A stretch of 64,000 nt of DNA from Gnetum montanum (taxonomy: Eukaryota; Streptophyta; Gnetopsida; Gnetales; Gnetaceae): contig MNCI01015910.1 of assembly GCA_015680685.1 (NCBI GenBank), positions 70,021-134,020 on the forward strand. Reading direction: 5' to 3'. The position numbers were made by a program, and so were the translations under genes. The notes under the pieces were generated by a model, which saw only the letters and a program-made list of their open reading frames with translations, did no database searches and was not told the DNA's origin. Numbering within the stretch: position 1 is the stretch's first letter; the number at the start of each line of letters is the position of its first letter. Positions 23,460-35,101 of the stretch are shown here, one piece after another.

Positions 23460-25205
23460 ATCATCTATTCATATGATCAAGTCTAGCATTCCCTAGTTTT
23501 TCCTCTTGAGTTTTATGAGTTGCTACACATATAACTTCTCTTACTAGATGTAACTTGAATACAACATTCATTTCCTTGGTTTTAGCCATTTTATTTTGTG
23601 ATCCAACTCTAATAGGGTGCACTTAACATTCATGCTTTAATCTTGTTCAAAGAAAATATTGTGTCCAACTTTCGCCAATTATGATATAGATAATAAATTA
23701 TATCCTTTTAGTGCTAGGGTATCATACATAATCTAAATTGGTTGGTGTGAAATCTTCATGTTGATATCTCCAATACCTTTGTACTTGCATCTAGCTTTGG
23801 TAGGTGTGGTAGCGTCACTAGCATTTATAGTACATAGATTCCTCAATAGATTATAGTTTCCTAGTACATGTTTGAAACATCCAAAATCAATGTACTACAT
23901 GTTATGCTATACTTTTTCCACTTTATCTTTATTCAAAACATCTTTAATGAGGGAGACTACTTCATCTTCAAGTAGGTTAGCTTTATTCTTGTGGTAGTTA
24001 TTTTGATTATCATTATTATTTCTATTTTTATTTTGTCAACTCATCTTTTCTCTAATAACTCTTTGTTAAACTATAGAGGATATTAGATTCCTAAGATTGA
24101 ACCAACAATCCTTAAATTCATGTCCTGTCTTTCCATAGATAGAACAAGTCTTAGAATGATTTGACTAATTATTAAATCTTGATCCTTATTTACCATCATA
24201 ATATCGATTTTGTATCTAACATCCTCCTTGCCTATTCCTTAGAATGTACATAAGTTTTCTTATGTTCTTTGATTTTTACTCTAATTCCATCTTGATTTTT
24301 ATATTTGCAACCTAGCTACTAATTTTGGGAAATTTGGTCTTTTTCCCAAGGCATCCAATGCTTATGTTAATCCTTTATACTTATTAGGGAGTGCTCATAA
24401 GAGACAACGTATTCTTTCTTCATCAGTTACTTCTTCATCTTCATGTTTAAGATCTAATATGACTACTTATCCTTAATGAAGTCTACCAATTTTTAATTTG
24501 TACTCATTTTTATCATTCATAACTTCAAGAAAAGATGATTCTTTCTTACGTAGTCCAAGCATCCAAACATCTTATATAGGTATTCCCAAATCTACTAGAT
24601 GAGACACTTCATTCGATATACTTGTATAAATAATACCTAGGGCCATATCATTCTATTTTATTTTCCAATAATCATAAGTTAGAAATTAGAATTCAAAAAA
24701 ACATGTCATAATCTGCTTGCTTGTAAAATAATTTTCATCCTTTATGCCCAAGTCTTGTAGTTCCTCATCATAAGTTTCTGAGTATTTGTAATCACAATCT
24801 TATTAATTAATGATCTCAAGAGATTTTATTTTTATCATTCAATGCCATGTTGTACATGAAGTTGATCACATATTTATGCTTTCATTTTTATTTTTCTATG
24901 CGGCCTCTTGTTCATTGCTTTATCTTTTACCTTTCCCTTGATCTAATATTGCATTAAACTTAATGTACTATTGTATAAAATAGTTTAAGAATGTAATGAC
25001 ATAAAGAACTTAACACTTTACTGTAAGTTTGTAATACAATAAGAAATTTGTAATTGGTAGTTCTTTCTAAAGAAATTCTTTTGAACAACTTACCTTGGGC
25101 CTTTTGCTCATAATAGTTTTTTCCTTTTGGATAAATGTCATTCTTATGTTTGTACACTTCAATACTACTACTACTTAACTTACTTACAAACTTAGAACTA
25201 GTCAA
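23460..25205 (-). pseudogene. Ty1/copia gag-pol remnant
   Basis: Minus-strand decayed coding region. From right to left: a possible gag start near 25205 (MTSSKFVSKLSS), and a zinc knuckle near 24150-24105 reading CSIYGKTGHEFKDCW, in which the second Cys of the CxxC has become Tyr. Next come an N/K-rich linker, a protease site near 23905 reading IDFGCFKHVLGNYN (compare the copia LDSGCSxHMTGN pattern), and YNLLSIS with LGNARLDHMNR (23730-23470), a GAG-pre-integrase remnant. Many stops. RT and integrase were not found to the left. Confidence 0.6.
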
Positions 25206-25380
25206 ACTTTTAACTTGATGAAGAGTTGCAACTCACCTAGACAATATAGTGTAATACAGTTTTTATGAATTCATAAGACCATTTAATTAGTCTATATGAA
25301 ATATTTTGTTTCATAACACACAGACTTACAAATGACTTTCTTTTGTAACACACAAACTTAGAAATGAATTCTATGTACTA

Positions 25381-25393
25381 CAAATTGATACCA
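25381..25393 (-). other. Possible copia primer binding site
   Basis: On the minus strand TGGTATCAATTTG, matching the first eight bases of the initiator-Met site TGGTATCAGAGC, and placed upstream of the copia-like gag. The flanking sequence to the right does not end in an obvious CA, so LTR limits were not set. Confidence 0.3.
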
Positions 25394-25763
25394 AGAGTAA
25401 TAGATTAACTCATTGTACTTAAGAATAACTTACTTAACTTAATAGGACACTTTATAGATCAAGACAATGTATGAATTGCTATCTACCATGAAGGTAATGA
25501 AGCTTAAAAAATTCTATTCAAACATAGTATTTCATGCATAAGTAAAAATCAATGAAGGAGGAATACTCACTAAAGTAATTGAATAATTAGTGGAGGAAAA
25601 TCAAAAGGTATAGGCTCTTATTTATTTAAATAGATATGACTTTGGTAGGATAAACTGAATTGCTTTCTTCAATGGAAGCCTTCCCACTTAATCTTGGAAA
25701 GCTTGCAACAACATTCTATTTGGTTGATTCTTATTCTTTAAAAATCTTCCAATTGCTTAGCTA

Positions 25764-26720
25764 ATGAATTTTCAAGTAGAGAAAACATATTTGCTAATCA
25801 TAATATTTTGCATATTGGTTAGTTATTTTTTACCAAAAATGGGAATATTACTCTCTCTTGGCATTAATCTAAAAATAAATGGACATTTCAAATATAGGAC
25901 CTTCCTATTTACAAGCATGTTGAAGACCTCTTCAACTTTGGGGCTATTCAAATACACATTAATACTCCTTGGCATGAAGAGTGGTTTTGTGCTTATCAAC
26001 CTCCTTTGTATTCTCTTTGAATGCCTAAAGCTAAATCTTGGTTCCACTTAAATAATTTTTATTACTCCACTTTAAATATAAGGTGGGATATGCAATTGGA
26101 GGATTGCCATTCTAAAGCTTTTTTTCACAGATTTTGGAGCTCAAAGGCTCAATTAAAGCATCAGTTGCATTTTTGGTTCTTAATTCATCAAGGTCTTACA
26201 TTGGACACAAGCTTCACTTCTTAGGAGTTGAGTTTCTTGGATGTGTTATATGTCAAATAGATGATTCATTTAGTTATGTATTTTTGGGAATGCCCATTTT
26301 GTAAACATTTTTAGGATTAGTGTCATTTCTTTCAAATTTTTCATTAGAATTAATTTGTCACATTTTCTTAGTGCATTTTTAAAGATTACTACATTATTTA
26401 GTGCTTTAATATGGCTTGGAAGATCTTGATTTTTTAAAGTATTTTCTTCACATGAAAATGCATATTAAATGTGTGGTACCAAGACATGAGATATGATACT
26501 TTTGATTATGGTATGAATTGTTCTATTGTCATGTGGTGGGCTTCAAAAATATTATAAAGTTCTTTTGACAAGTGTAAATTGGTTGAGTTTCTAGGTTTTA
26601 GTAGCAATTATCTTAGGGGACATAATTTACTTTGTTGTTGTTTTTGTTATAAGTGACCTAGAGAGTCACCTTGTAACCCTTGGGCTTTGTTAAGGTTTAT
26701 TATTTGTTAGATAAAAATTT
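25764..26720 (+). pseudogene. LINE (non-LTR) ORF2 C-terminal remnant
   Basis: Two overlapping short frames resemble the end of a plant LINE ORF2. Around 26120-26330 the reading LKHQLHFWFLIHQGLTL followed by FWECPFCKH fits the zinc-binding region after the reverse transcriptase (zf-RVT pattern with xFWECPxC). The part at 25764-26050 would be the C-terminal part of RT but is weakly recognisable. Stops are frequent and there is no clear poly(A) end. Confidence 0.5.
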
Positions 26721-26755
26721 GTTTAATACAATCATGTATGATCATATTTTTAATT

Positions 26756-26830
26756 AGTTGAGTAGGGTGTAGCTTAGTTGGTTTGCTTACATATGCTAGC
26801 CTAGAGACATTGTTCCATGAACTGTATGAA
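26756..26830 (+). repeat. Possible tRNA-derived SINE head
   Basis: TAGCTTAGTTGG at 26770-26781 fits the Pol III box A pattern TRGCNNAGYNGG perfectly. A weak box B-like GTTCCATGAAC lies about 40 bases on. The rest does not fold as a tRNA as far as I can see. Confidence 0.3.
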
Positions 26831-26919
26831 TTTGATGTATGTTTACACATTTTTTAGCCTTTTTCATAGAAAACTAAGGGTAAAAGTCTCATGCTTTCAA
26901 AAATGGTTGAAATTATTGA

Positions 26920-27659
26920 TGCAGGGATGCTACCTCAATAGATCACAATAGGACCCATTTCACAAACTTCCAAGAAAATCTAGCTTAGAAAACAAGGACA
27001 ACATAATGAAATGGAGAAGATCTCCCTTATATTAAGAAAACTCTCAAAATACAGAGAAAATACTTTAAAGATGAAAAGCTGAGCTCAACTCACAACTCTT
27101 CTAAGGATCTTAGAGGCCACACTTGTCCCCTCTTAATTCTTAATTGCTCATCATGGAGCCAAAGCTCAAAACAACACACTTATAAGAGATTCTCTCAACC
27201 TCTCTCAAGTGCTCTCCCTTGCCTCTCACTCAATTTCCATGCACAAGCTCTTTTTCCTCCTCTCTTATGAGCTTTCTCTCTTGCTCATGGTCAAGGTTCA
27301 GTACCAATAATGGTAGATTACATTATTATCTATGAATAATTAGGAGACAAGAAACCTAGAAACCTTTCCTTAACTCAAATTGAGGTTCTTCAAATGTTTT
27401 CCAAGTCTTCTCACCTTATCCCTAATTGTTTTCATCTTTTTCCATCTTATTTTTGTTGTTTTCCAAATTGGGATGGGTGTTTTTGGAAGTTCCCTTGACC
27501 ATACAGGTCATCTTTGACTTTGGAAAGACATCTTTTATGTTAGCCTAGCTCTTAGGGAAGATGCCTTCTATTTTTGGGAAACATCTCCTTTGGCCCAAGA
27601 CATCCCCTCACGTGACAAGACATCTTGCCCAAGATGTCTTTTTATTTGGGGGTGTTACA
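26920..27659 (-). repeat. Possible solo LTR with TGTAACACC start
   Basis: On the minus strand the block starts TGTAACACCCCC and ends CATCCCTGCA. It contains several GACATCTT / AAGATGTC phrases (27520-27645) that recur at 47670-47850. Flanking five bases (ATTGA, TCATA) do not match, so the limits are uncertain. Confidence 0.35.
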
Positions 27660-28832
27660 TCATATCCAAATACATTAGGTATGGTCATACGATTATAATT
27701 TATACATTACGTGTGTTGTCTCAGTGGGTTATTGAGAATGACTTAGCTTATTATAATTGCACTTTATATGTAATGATTATGATGTCTTAACATGCTTAAC
27801 TAATGTGATTATGTACACTAGTCCTATGTGATGTGTTAGATAAGTGATGTTGCTAGCATGGATGTGGATTGGGGTAGAGCAACTATTTGCTATGTATTTA
27901 TGCTTTATGTGTGATTTTAGTATTTATGCAATTGAACTATAGTGTTATGTTGTATGATGCTTGGGTGTGATTTTGGCATGTGAATATGTAGAGTGTTTGA
28001 TAAGGATCTCATATGTTCAAACAAATTTTGATTTGGAGTTCTAATACATTTGTTATGCACATGCAAAGTGAAGGGCATTAGTTAGGAAAATATATATATA
28101 TATAATAGACTCATGAAAATAAAAGGAAGAAAAGTAAAACGTAAAAAAAAAATCTTTTATAAGACACATGACATGCATTTTAGGAGAAAAAGAAAGGGTA
28201 ATCTTGCATTGTATATGCATCGTATGTTATGCATGTAAAACCAAAAGCAAAAAAAAAAAAGCACCTTCATCTATTTTTTTGGTTTTTTTGCCATCGCCTA
28301 TGCATTGTTTACAAAGAGGAATTGGATTTTGTTTTTTTCTAGTTTCATGGAAATAAAAACAAGAACTTGTGTTTATCCTTCTTTAGTTTTCTTTTCTCCT
28401 TTCTTTCTTTCAACACTTTTTCTAGATTTTGAGCTTCGTGGATGGATTTTTCTTTGCCATGAACCTGAATTTGGGATTACTACAGTCATATTTACGTGGG
28501 TGCGCAACTTGTTTGGAGTGAAATGGAGTTTTGCCAAAATTTTGAGGATTTTATGCTTATTTCAAACTTTCTACAACAACAATTTTAATTGGTGGGTTGT
28601 CTTTATCTTTTCCTTGTATTTTTGTGTTAAATTAGTGTATACAATCATGCGATGTGGGAATGTGGGAAAAATAGTTAAAATATTAGGTTTGAATATGTTG
28701 TTTTGCATATTTCTCAAAATTTTACAATTTTGATTGCAAATTGTTTATTAATATATATATGATGTATGATATAATGTAGACTTGTGAAATATGATATGTG
28801 ATGTTGATGAGACTAGTATTGTTGCCTTGTAC
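27660..28832. other. AT-rich stretch left of element C
   Basis: No gene recognised. It holds a TA microsatellite at 28090-28105 and an open frame of 142 codons (28305-28733) rich in Phe/Ile/Leu without any recognised motif. Before element C inserted, this was continuous with 47156 onward. Confidence 0.4.
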
Positions 28833-28837
28833 CCCAC
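28833..28837 (+). other. Target site duplication of element C, left copy
   Basis: CCCAC, identical to 47151-47155 on the other side of element C. Confidence 0.8.
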
Positions 28838-29559
28838 TATAATGATCAAAAACATTGATGGTTGGAATCACCGAGGGGTTAATGGATGCACAGCCTTAAC
28901 CTTACCTCTTCACGAAGGCCTTGCTAGAAATAGAGGTAGAGCACCCTAAATGGTCTTGCTGATCAAATAGGGACTTTGTTGGTTGCAATCAGGGTAGTGG
29001 ATACAACTAGGCTGTGGCATGGTTAGCCAAAATGCAAGTGCAAATAATGCGAAATGGTGCTAAGTGTCAAGGCGGTGCTTCACAATGCTAAGTGTAGTGT
29101 AGCCATAGAATGGGGGTGAGAGTAGCCAAGGGTTTCGATTGAAACAAGAGTGTCAACCCATGAAGACTTTTACCCAAGCATAGTACAGCATGATAGCACG
29201 TGAAACAGTGTAAAAACATGCAAGAAAAATGCAATAAAATGCTAGAAATGGGAGAGAGGAATAGAACACTACCCAAAATGGGAGCATAGTTAACTCCAAA
29301 AGGATCTTAGAAGGTACACGATGTACACCAAGCATAGTCACAGTCTCAATGGTGTCAAGCCATGAAGTCTAGTGCTCACCATGATGAACCATGCTTGTTG
29401 GGTTGGCCATTGTGATGTATCATGGGTTGTCATGTCCTGCAAGGCTGCGGTGGGGCTGTAGTGCATTGTAGAACATAACTCTACCTCTCTACCAGTGCAT
29501 CTAGGTCTCGTTCACCCAAAGATGCTAAGTGTCAAATGCCAAATGCCAACTACTAAAAA

Positions 29560-29880
29560 TGCTCACATCCAAGGAATGCCAATTGCTTGGGGATGCCAAC
29601 CATTTGAGAATGCCAACCACCTGGGAATGCCAATTGTTTGAAAATGCCAACCACCTAAGAATGTCAACTGCCTAGGAATGCTAATCATTTGAGAATTCCA
29701 ACCACTTGGGAATATCAACCGTCTAGGAATGCCAACTGTTTGAGAATGCTAACTTCCTAGGAATGTCAACTACTTGGGAATGCCAACCATTTGGGAATGC
29801 TAATCACCTAGGAATGTCAACCGTCTGGGAATGTCAACCATCTAGGAAAGTCAATCATCTAGGAATGCCAACCATTAAAA
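29560..29880 (-). repeat. Short tandem repeats in C 3' LTR
   Basis: About 18 units of roughly 17 bp, + strand core GGGAATGCCAACCACTT, with many variants. The matching array in the other LTR lies at 46550-46805. Confidence 0.85.
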
Positions 29881-29897
29881 CGTTGGGGGTCCAGGGG

Positions 29898-29905
29898 TAT
29901 TTATA
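29898..29905 (-). promoter_or_regulatory. TATA box of C 3' LTR
   Basis: TATAAATA on the minus strand, matching the one at 46827-46834 in the partner LTR. Confidence 0.55.
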
Positions 29906-30213
29906 GGACTAGGATTAGCACAAAACATGGATCAAGTGCCACAAGGTAGTGCAGTAGGTGAGACTATGAGAAAAATTCAAAAAAATTTCTAACTTTGGAG
30001 GTGACTAAAAAGATTTGAAAATTTTCTAACTTTGGCTACTACGCTCGCCCTGTATTACGCATGAGATGCATAACTTAGAAGTTAGAAAAAAAAATTGTAA
30101 AACTAGTAGTTGGAGCTAACTACACTCAACACTCAAAAAAAATTGGGCAAAGTGCCACCATTTTGACACTTAGCCAAATTTGCAGTCGAGACCCAAAATT
30201 TTATGATGTTTCA

Positions 30214-31380
30214 ATAGCCCCTCTTTGCTGATGTCTAGAGGAGTGGCCCAAGAGATGTTGACAAAGAATTGCAAAACACCACAACAGACGTGGTACTAAC
30301 ATTGCTCGTCAATACTAGATTGGGTGTTGCTCCACCATGTTCAAGAGTGCTGTGGATAAGGATGTGTTGGGGCAAAGTGTGTAGGCAATGTGCTAGGGAC
30401 ATGAAATGCAAGCAGAGGGAATAAAATGCAAATAGTGTATCATGATATAAGATGCAAAGTTAGCATGGATGATGATGACCATGGCATAAAGTGACTTGCC
30501 TTTAAAACATTGACCTCTCATCGAAGTGCTCAGGAGAGAGTCAAAATTGATCTAATGCTAGGCTAGTTGAAAAGCTGCAATGTTGTCAATTTGCTTAGGG
30601 ATGTGCTTTTCCTCATTTTCCTTTCTTTTTTTTATTTTTTCATTTTTTGCTTTATTTATTTCTTTTTCTTTTCTTTTTGCTTTGCTATGAGGTGAACCCT
30701 CATTGGGTTCAACTTACTGCTGAATGCTAGCTGCAAGGTGCAGGCCATCGAGTAGATGGGCTTTGCTTTGATGCAACTGCATTGTGTCTATAGGATAGGT
30801 GTTTCCTCCCTGGGATGAGTTGCGTTACATCGGCTTGGGCCTTAACCAACCAATAGAGGCTCACCAAAAGATAAGTTGCATTACATCTGCGATGGGTTCT
30901 ACAATTGATGTGAAGAGAATGCCATATGCATCATAGTGCGTATGCATTATAGGGATGTGCAATCGTGAGTATGTGAGGGATGAGAGGCTATTGAGATGAA
31001 GGAGTGGATGTGCGTAGACTGTAATGGGATGAGGGGGATATGCACTCTTGAGTGGATTAACTAGTCCAATCATGCACATCAGAGCAATGTGGTGACTTGT
31101 TGCTATGATGTGATGCATCTTTTCACAATTGCCTTTAGGGATTAAACACAACTCTGAGAAGACAAGAAGACCACACAACATGAAATGTAAATCAAATGCT
31201 AGATGTGGAGATGCTGCAAGTGCTGGGTATGAAGATGTTGTAAATGCATCATATGCTACACTAGTTGCAAGTGCTTAAGAAGCTACTGAAAGTGCCAGGG
31301 AAATGATGCTACGAGTGCTCCAAAAGATCAAAAAAATGGTGGGAGGCGATGATGTTGTGAGTGTGCAAACCTAGTTCAAG
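30214..31380 (-). other. Element C polypurine tract and 3' UTR
   Basis: On the minus strand the purine tract CAGCAAAGAGGGGCTAT (30214-30230) abuts the LTR. The rest aligns with the 3' UTRs of A, B and D. It includes a T/C-rich block at 30610-30685 (+ strand) equal to the A-rich block at 40205-40300 in B. No gene seen. Confidence 0.7.
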
Positions 31381-31650
31381 ATCCTAGTAGATCATGGAGT
31401 GCTAGTTTATAGTCCTAGCAAACTGTTGTGTGCCAGTTTAACATTGTAGCAGATGAGTTGTTGTGCTAGTTTAACGTCATGACCCAAGGACGATCTGTGG
31501 ATGCCAATTTAACATTATAACCCAAGGACATTTTACACTAGTTTATAGTCATAGCAAACTATTACATCAATTTATAATCATAGTGGACTGTTGCACCAAT
31601 TTATAGTCATAGCAAACTATCTATGCTAGTTTTTTGCTTCATGGTAGATG
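31381..31650 (-). repeat. Tandem repeats in C 3' UTR
   Basis: Reverse-strand version of the CTATGACTATAAACTAGCACA array, about nine units, next to the pol-deletion junction. Confidence 0.8.
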
Positions 31651-32430
31651 AGTGCGTACCTTTCTTGTGTGAGGTGCAATGCTGCTTGTGTAGTAATGTT
31701 GTGTGCCTGCAAGATCCTACAAAAATCAACTAGAAAAACAACATCAAGTGGCACCTATCGTAAACAAAGTTAAAATGCACAAATGAAAAGAAAGCAATGC
31801 AAAGAGTGGTAGTTTTAGGCCATTTTGGGCTATCAAGTGTTGCTAGTTTTGGGCCATTTTGGGCCATCGCTATTTTAAGGCCATTTCAGGCCATCATAAA
31901 GGGGTTGATGATTTAAGGTCATTTCAAGACATATGTTGCTAGTTTAAGGCCATGGCAGGCCATAGGTTGCTAGTTTAAAGCCATTCTGAGCTATGGGCTA
32001 GTTTAAGGCCCTTTGGGCCACAACAATAGCTTAAGACCATTTCAAGCCATGTGTGTTAGTTTAAGGCCATTTCAAGCCACAAAGATAGTTCAAGGTCATT
32101 TTGAGCCATCACTAGTTTAAGGCATTTTCAGGCCATGTGTTTTTGTAGTTTTATGATTTTTTTTATTTTCATGTGTTTTTGATGTTTTTCAAATGTAATG
32201 CATAAGCTAAGTGGATGGATGCGTAAACAAAGTAGAAATGCATAAAAAAAGTGTAATGTGTAAACTAGGCAAGAAAGTGAAATGTAAATGCCTAAATAAA
32301 TGCAATGCAAGCAAAAACTAAAAATGCATGGCCCATGGAGGCAAGGGGTAAGCAGGTGCTTAACACATTTTTGGCCAAGGAAAAGTCTTAGTCATGTAGC
32401 TTCTTCCTAACCAGGCATGGATTAGGGGGC
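31651..32430 (-). other. Element C spacer with pol-deletion junction and second repeat array
   Basis: On the minus strand a GGCCTTAAACTAGCA array (32150-31810) is followed by GATAGGTGCCACTTGATGTT and a pyrimidine-rich TTGATTTTTGTAGG (about 31760-31715). The sequence then passes directly into what corresponds to the last codons of integrase and the 3' UTR array. The same joint occurs in B at about 39112-39170. Confidence 0.7.
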
Positions 32431-32474
32431 GTGCAAGGCTTAGGATCCTCTAGGAGGCTATTGGCTTCAACCAC

Positions 32475-33016
32475 TCATTTGAGTGTGTTAGCCTTAAGCA
32501 TTGCATTGGTTTCCACAGGTGTACCACCAAGAAACTCCACCTCCAACACTTGCTCCATGTCTATGTTGTGGGTAGCTAGAGGGGAGATGTTATCACCGTG
32601 GATGATAACTTGACCACCTTCATATGGAAGGTGGACTTCTTGGTGGATGGGGGAGGAGATGACCAGTAGTTGAGCTAGCCAAGGCCTACCCAGGATCAGG
32701 TTGAAGCTTGACATCTCCTCTATGATAGTGAGATCTATGCTAGTGGGGAATTGCTCTCCTACCACAAAGGCTAAGTTGATTATACCCCTAATAATTATGC
32801 ATGATCCATTGAAGGATTTTAGACACATATTTTTTCTTGGCCTAATTTCGTCTACTAGGCCTAGCTTGTCAATGATGGAGTACAGGACTATGTTTGTTGT
32901 TGCACCATCATCAACATGCACTCTACTAATGGTACACTACCCAACATGTATGCTAATGGAAAATGGAGCTATAGTGACCTCCCCTCATTTGGGGTTGACC
33001 TTGACTGCATCGTCAC
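32475..33016 (-). pseudogene. Element C protease (3' part, split by element B)
   Basis: Retropepsin-like domain, near intact over 148 codons. The active-site block VDDGATTN lies at its start (near 32915), then LKSFNGSCIIIRG, LILGRPWLAQL and SSPIHQEVHLPYEGG, which aligns closely with B 38240-38690. It would process the gag-pro polyprotein. Its upstream part was displaced by B and continues at 42525 on the far side. Confidence 0.85.
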
Positions 33017-34694
33017 TAAAATACCACTAATTTTGGCCTAACACTTCGAAACAACTCAAGTCCTTTTGAGCATTCGGGAAGCAAAATTTGACTTAAGGCA
33101 TGGAACTCACGCTGTCAAGCTAGCTTTCCCTCAATGTGAGCAACTCCAATAGCTTCAAGATCAAGTCAAAAATGGTCCAAATCTGAGGGTGTAGGCCATC
33201 CTCAAGGGCCACTAATGTCCACTCCAAGTTTCAACATTCGTGAATTCAAATTTCGAGACAAATTGTTCACATTTTCACACTCACACTGTCACTCACGCTG
33301 AGGTCACGCTGGCAGCGTGAGTATAGCGTGAGCAACTTTCAGAGCCCAAAACTGAGTCAAAATGATCTGATTTCCAAGGTGCAAGTCATCCTCAAGGTTT
33401 ATTGTTGAAAACTTCATATCTCAGCCTCCACAATTCTAGATTTCAGGTCCAAAAATTGCAAGTTTTTGTACCTCACGCTGTGGTCATGCTGCACTCATGT
33501 TAGTAGCGTGAGTCCAGCGTGAGTTACCAAAAGTGATGTAAAACAAGTCACATCAGGCTTAATTTTTGACTTGCAGATCATTCCTAAGGTCAACCACACA
33601 GTCATACAGTAGTTGCACTCAAGAACCAGGCTTCAAAAATCAAAATTTGGTGGAAAATACGTCATTCTAGCTCACTCACGCTGAGGTCACACTGGCAGTG
33701 TGAGTGCAGCATGAATGTAGCGTGAGCATGCTGAAGACACGCCAAGACAAAATTAGCTCATGCTGAAAGCTCTAGTAAAATAGGGATGCCTCATATAGCC
33801 ATAAAACCACTCAGATCAACATCCTGCAGTAGTCAATTCAAAGACCGAGAAGTTTCAAGCGAGCTAGAGTCAATCCCTCTTGATTTTCATTGTAAATTTT
33901 CACCATTTGTGAGCTTGTCAAGCTCTTACGCTCCAAATTGTATCTACTTCCATGGGCGTAAGCTAGCTTGAGTAAGCCAACACATGCTGTAAGATACAAT
34001 GCACTTGGTCAAAAATGTAGCTTGCCCACACACGTCCAACTCACACATAGCTGTCCATCAGACACGTCTCACTTGATCCATTTTTCTCTCATCTCTCAGC
34101 CGTTGATTCCATCCATGAGTTTCGCACCCAAGCCCAGCCAAACCCTATAAATACCCTGTCAATTCACATAAACAAGGTTGGCAATTTTGAAGGTTGACGG
34201 CTTAGGAAACTTAGACCAGCAATCCTTGGGCACTTGGGCACACTTGACTCCTAGCATCTAAGCACTTCTAAAACACATCACCCCGAGGCTTGGCGCTTAA
34301 CTTGCCATCCACACATGCAACTACACTTTGACCGGTGCACATCCTTTATAAGCAATACAATACAGTTCATTTTTCCAGCCATTATATTGTTTACTCTATT
34401 TTACATTCAGCTTACATTTTGTTTGTGGTACTATTTCTGTATACACTCTATTTGCATTTCGTACATTATTGTTTACATTTCGTACATCATTAGTTACAAT
34501 AACCCTAGTGCAAGCCATAGTTTAGACTCAAGGAAGTCCTTGGTTGATTTGCATGCAGACCATCCAAGGCACTCTGCATTCATTTCCTTTTCCAGCTTGC
34601 CCTCAGGTGAAGGCAAGGTCAGTTTTGTCTGCCTGATGATCTTTCAGTGTTTATTTTCCCTTCCAGCCTTACACCGATAATTTAGGCCAGTACA
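33017..34694 (+). repeat. Element B 5' LTR
   Basis: It starts TAAAATACCACTAATTTTGG, where the partner has TGAAACATCACTAATTTTGG (TG changed to TA), and ends CAGTACA. It holds three clusters of CACGCTG / CAGCGTGAG inverted repeats (33280-33325, 33470-33525, 33675-33730) and a TATA box at 34146. Confidence 0.9.
34146..34153 (+). promoter_or_regulatory. TATA box of B 5' LTR
   Basis: TATAAATA, followed about 30 bases on by the sequence that would be the RNA start. Equivalent site at 41976 in the 3' LTR. Confidence 0.6.
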
Positions 34695-34700
34695 GTAAAT

Positions 34701-34719
34701 TGGCACTAGAAGGAGGGTC
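34701..34719 (+). other. Element B primer binding site
   Basis: TGGCACTAGAAGGAGGGTC, six bases after the LTR end. The same site is found in element C on the minus strand (45782-45800), which supports both assignments. Confidence 0.75.
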
Positions 34720-34849
34720 AGACTTGTTTATTGTCCATCAAAACGTTGATCACGCTACCTGTTCAAATGCTACACAGATGAAGTGTTGAGACTAAAGCCC
34801 AACTTTTCCAGCTAGCTTACATACGCTAGCTTGACTTACACATCCTATC

Positions 34850-35070
34850 CCCAGATATCTCACACTGCAAGTACTCACACTGCAGCTACTCACACTACAA
34901 GTAGTCATGCTGCAGCTATTCACGTTGTTAGTCACGCTGCAGCTATTCACGCTGTTAGTCACGCTGTAGTTAACTCATGCTGCAACTACTCATGTTGTTA
35001 GTCACACTGAAGTTAACTCACATTGCAACTACTCACGTTATTAGTTCACGTTGCTAGTTGCTCACGCTCA
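34850..35070 (+). repeat. Leader microrepeat (CTCACGCTGCAGCTA)
   Basis: About twelve degenerate units of roughly 15-18 bp based on CACGCTGCAGCTACT between primer site and gag. The CACGCTG core is the same word that forms inverted repeats in the LTRs. Confidence 0.75.
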
Positions 35071-35101
35071 ACTTGTCCAGCCTAGTTTACTTGCACTCAC
35101 T

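Larger units (their letters stand above)
28838..30213 (-). repeat. Element C 3' LTR
   Basis: On the minus strand it starts TGAAACATCATAAAATTTTG after the polypurine tract and ends CATTATA, which equals CATTGCA of the partner LTR with two C-to-T/G-to-A changes. It contains a tandem array at 29560-29880 and a TATA box at 29898-29905. Confidence 0.8.

Noticed and set aside
28305-28733. 142-codon open frame in AT-rich DNA
   Set aside because: Phe/Leu/Ile-rich product of T-rich DNA without domain or start context; probably chance or old LTR.
34315-34680. 121-codon open frame in the B 5' LTR, with a 127-codon partner at 42127-42510
   Set aside because: Conserved only because the two LTRs are near-identical; low-complexity hydrophobic and Ser-rich, inside LTR R/U5 sequence.
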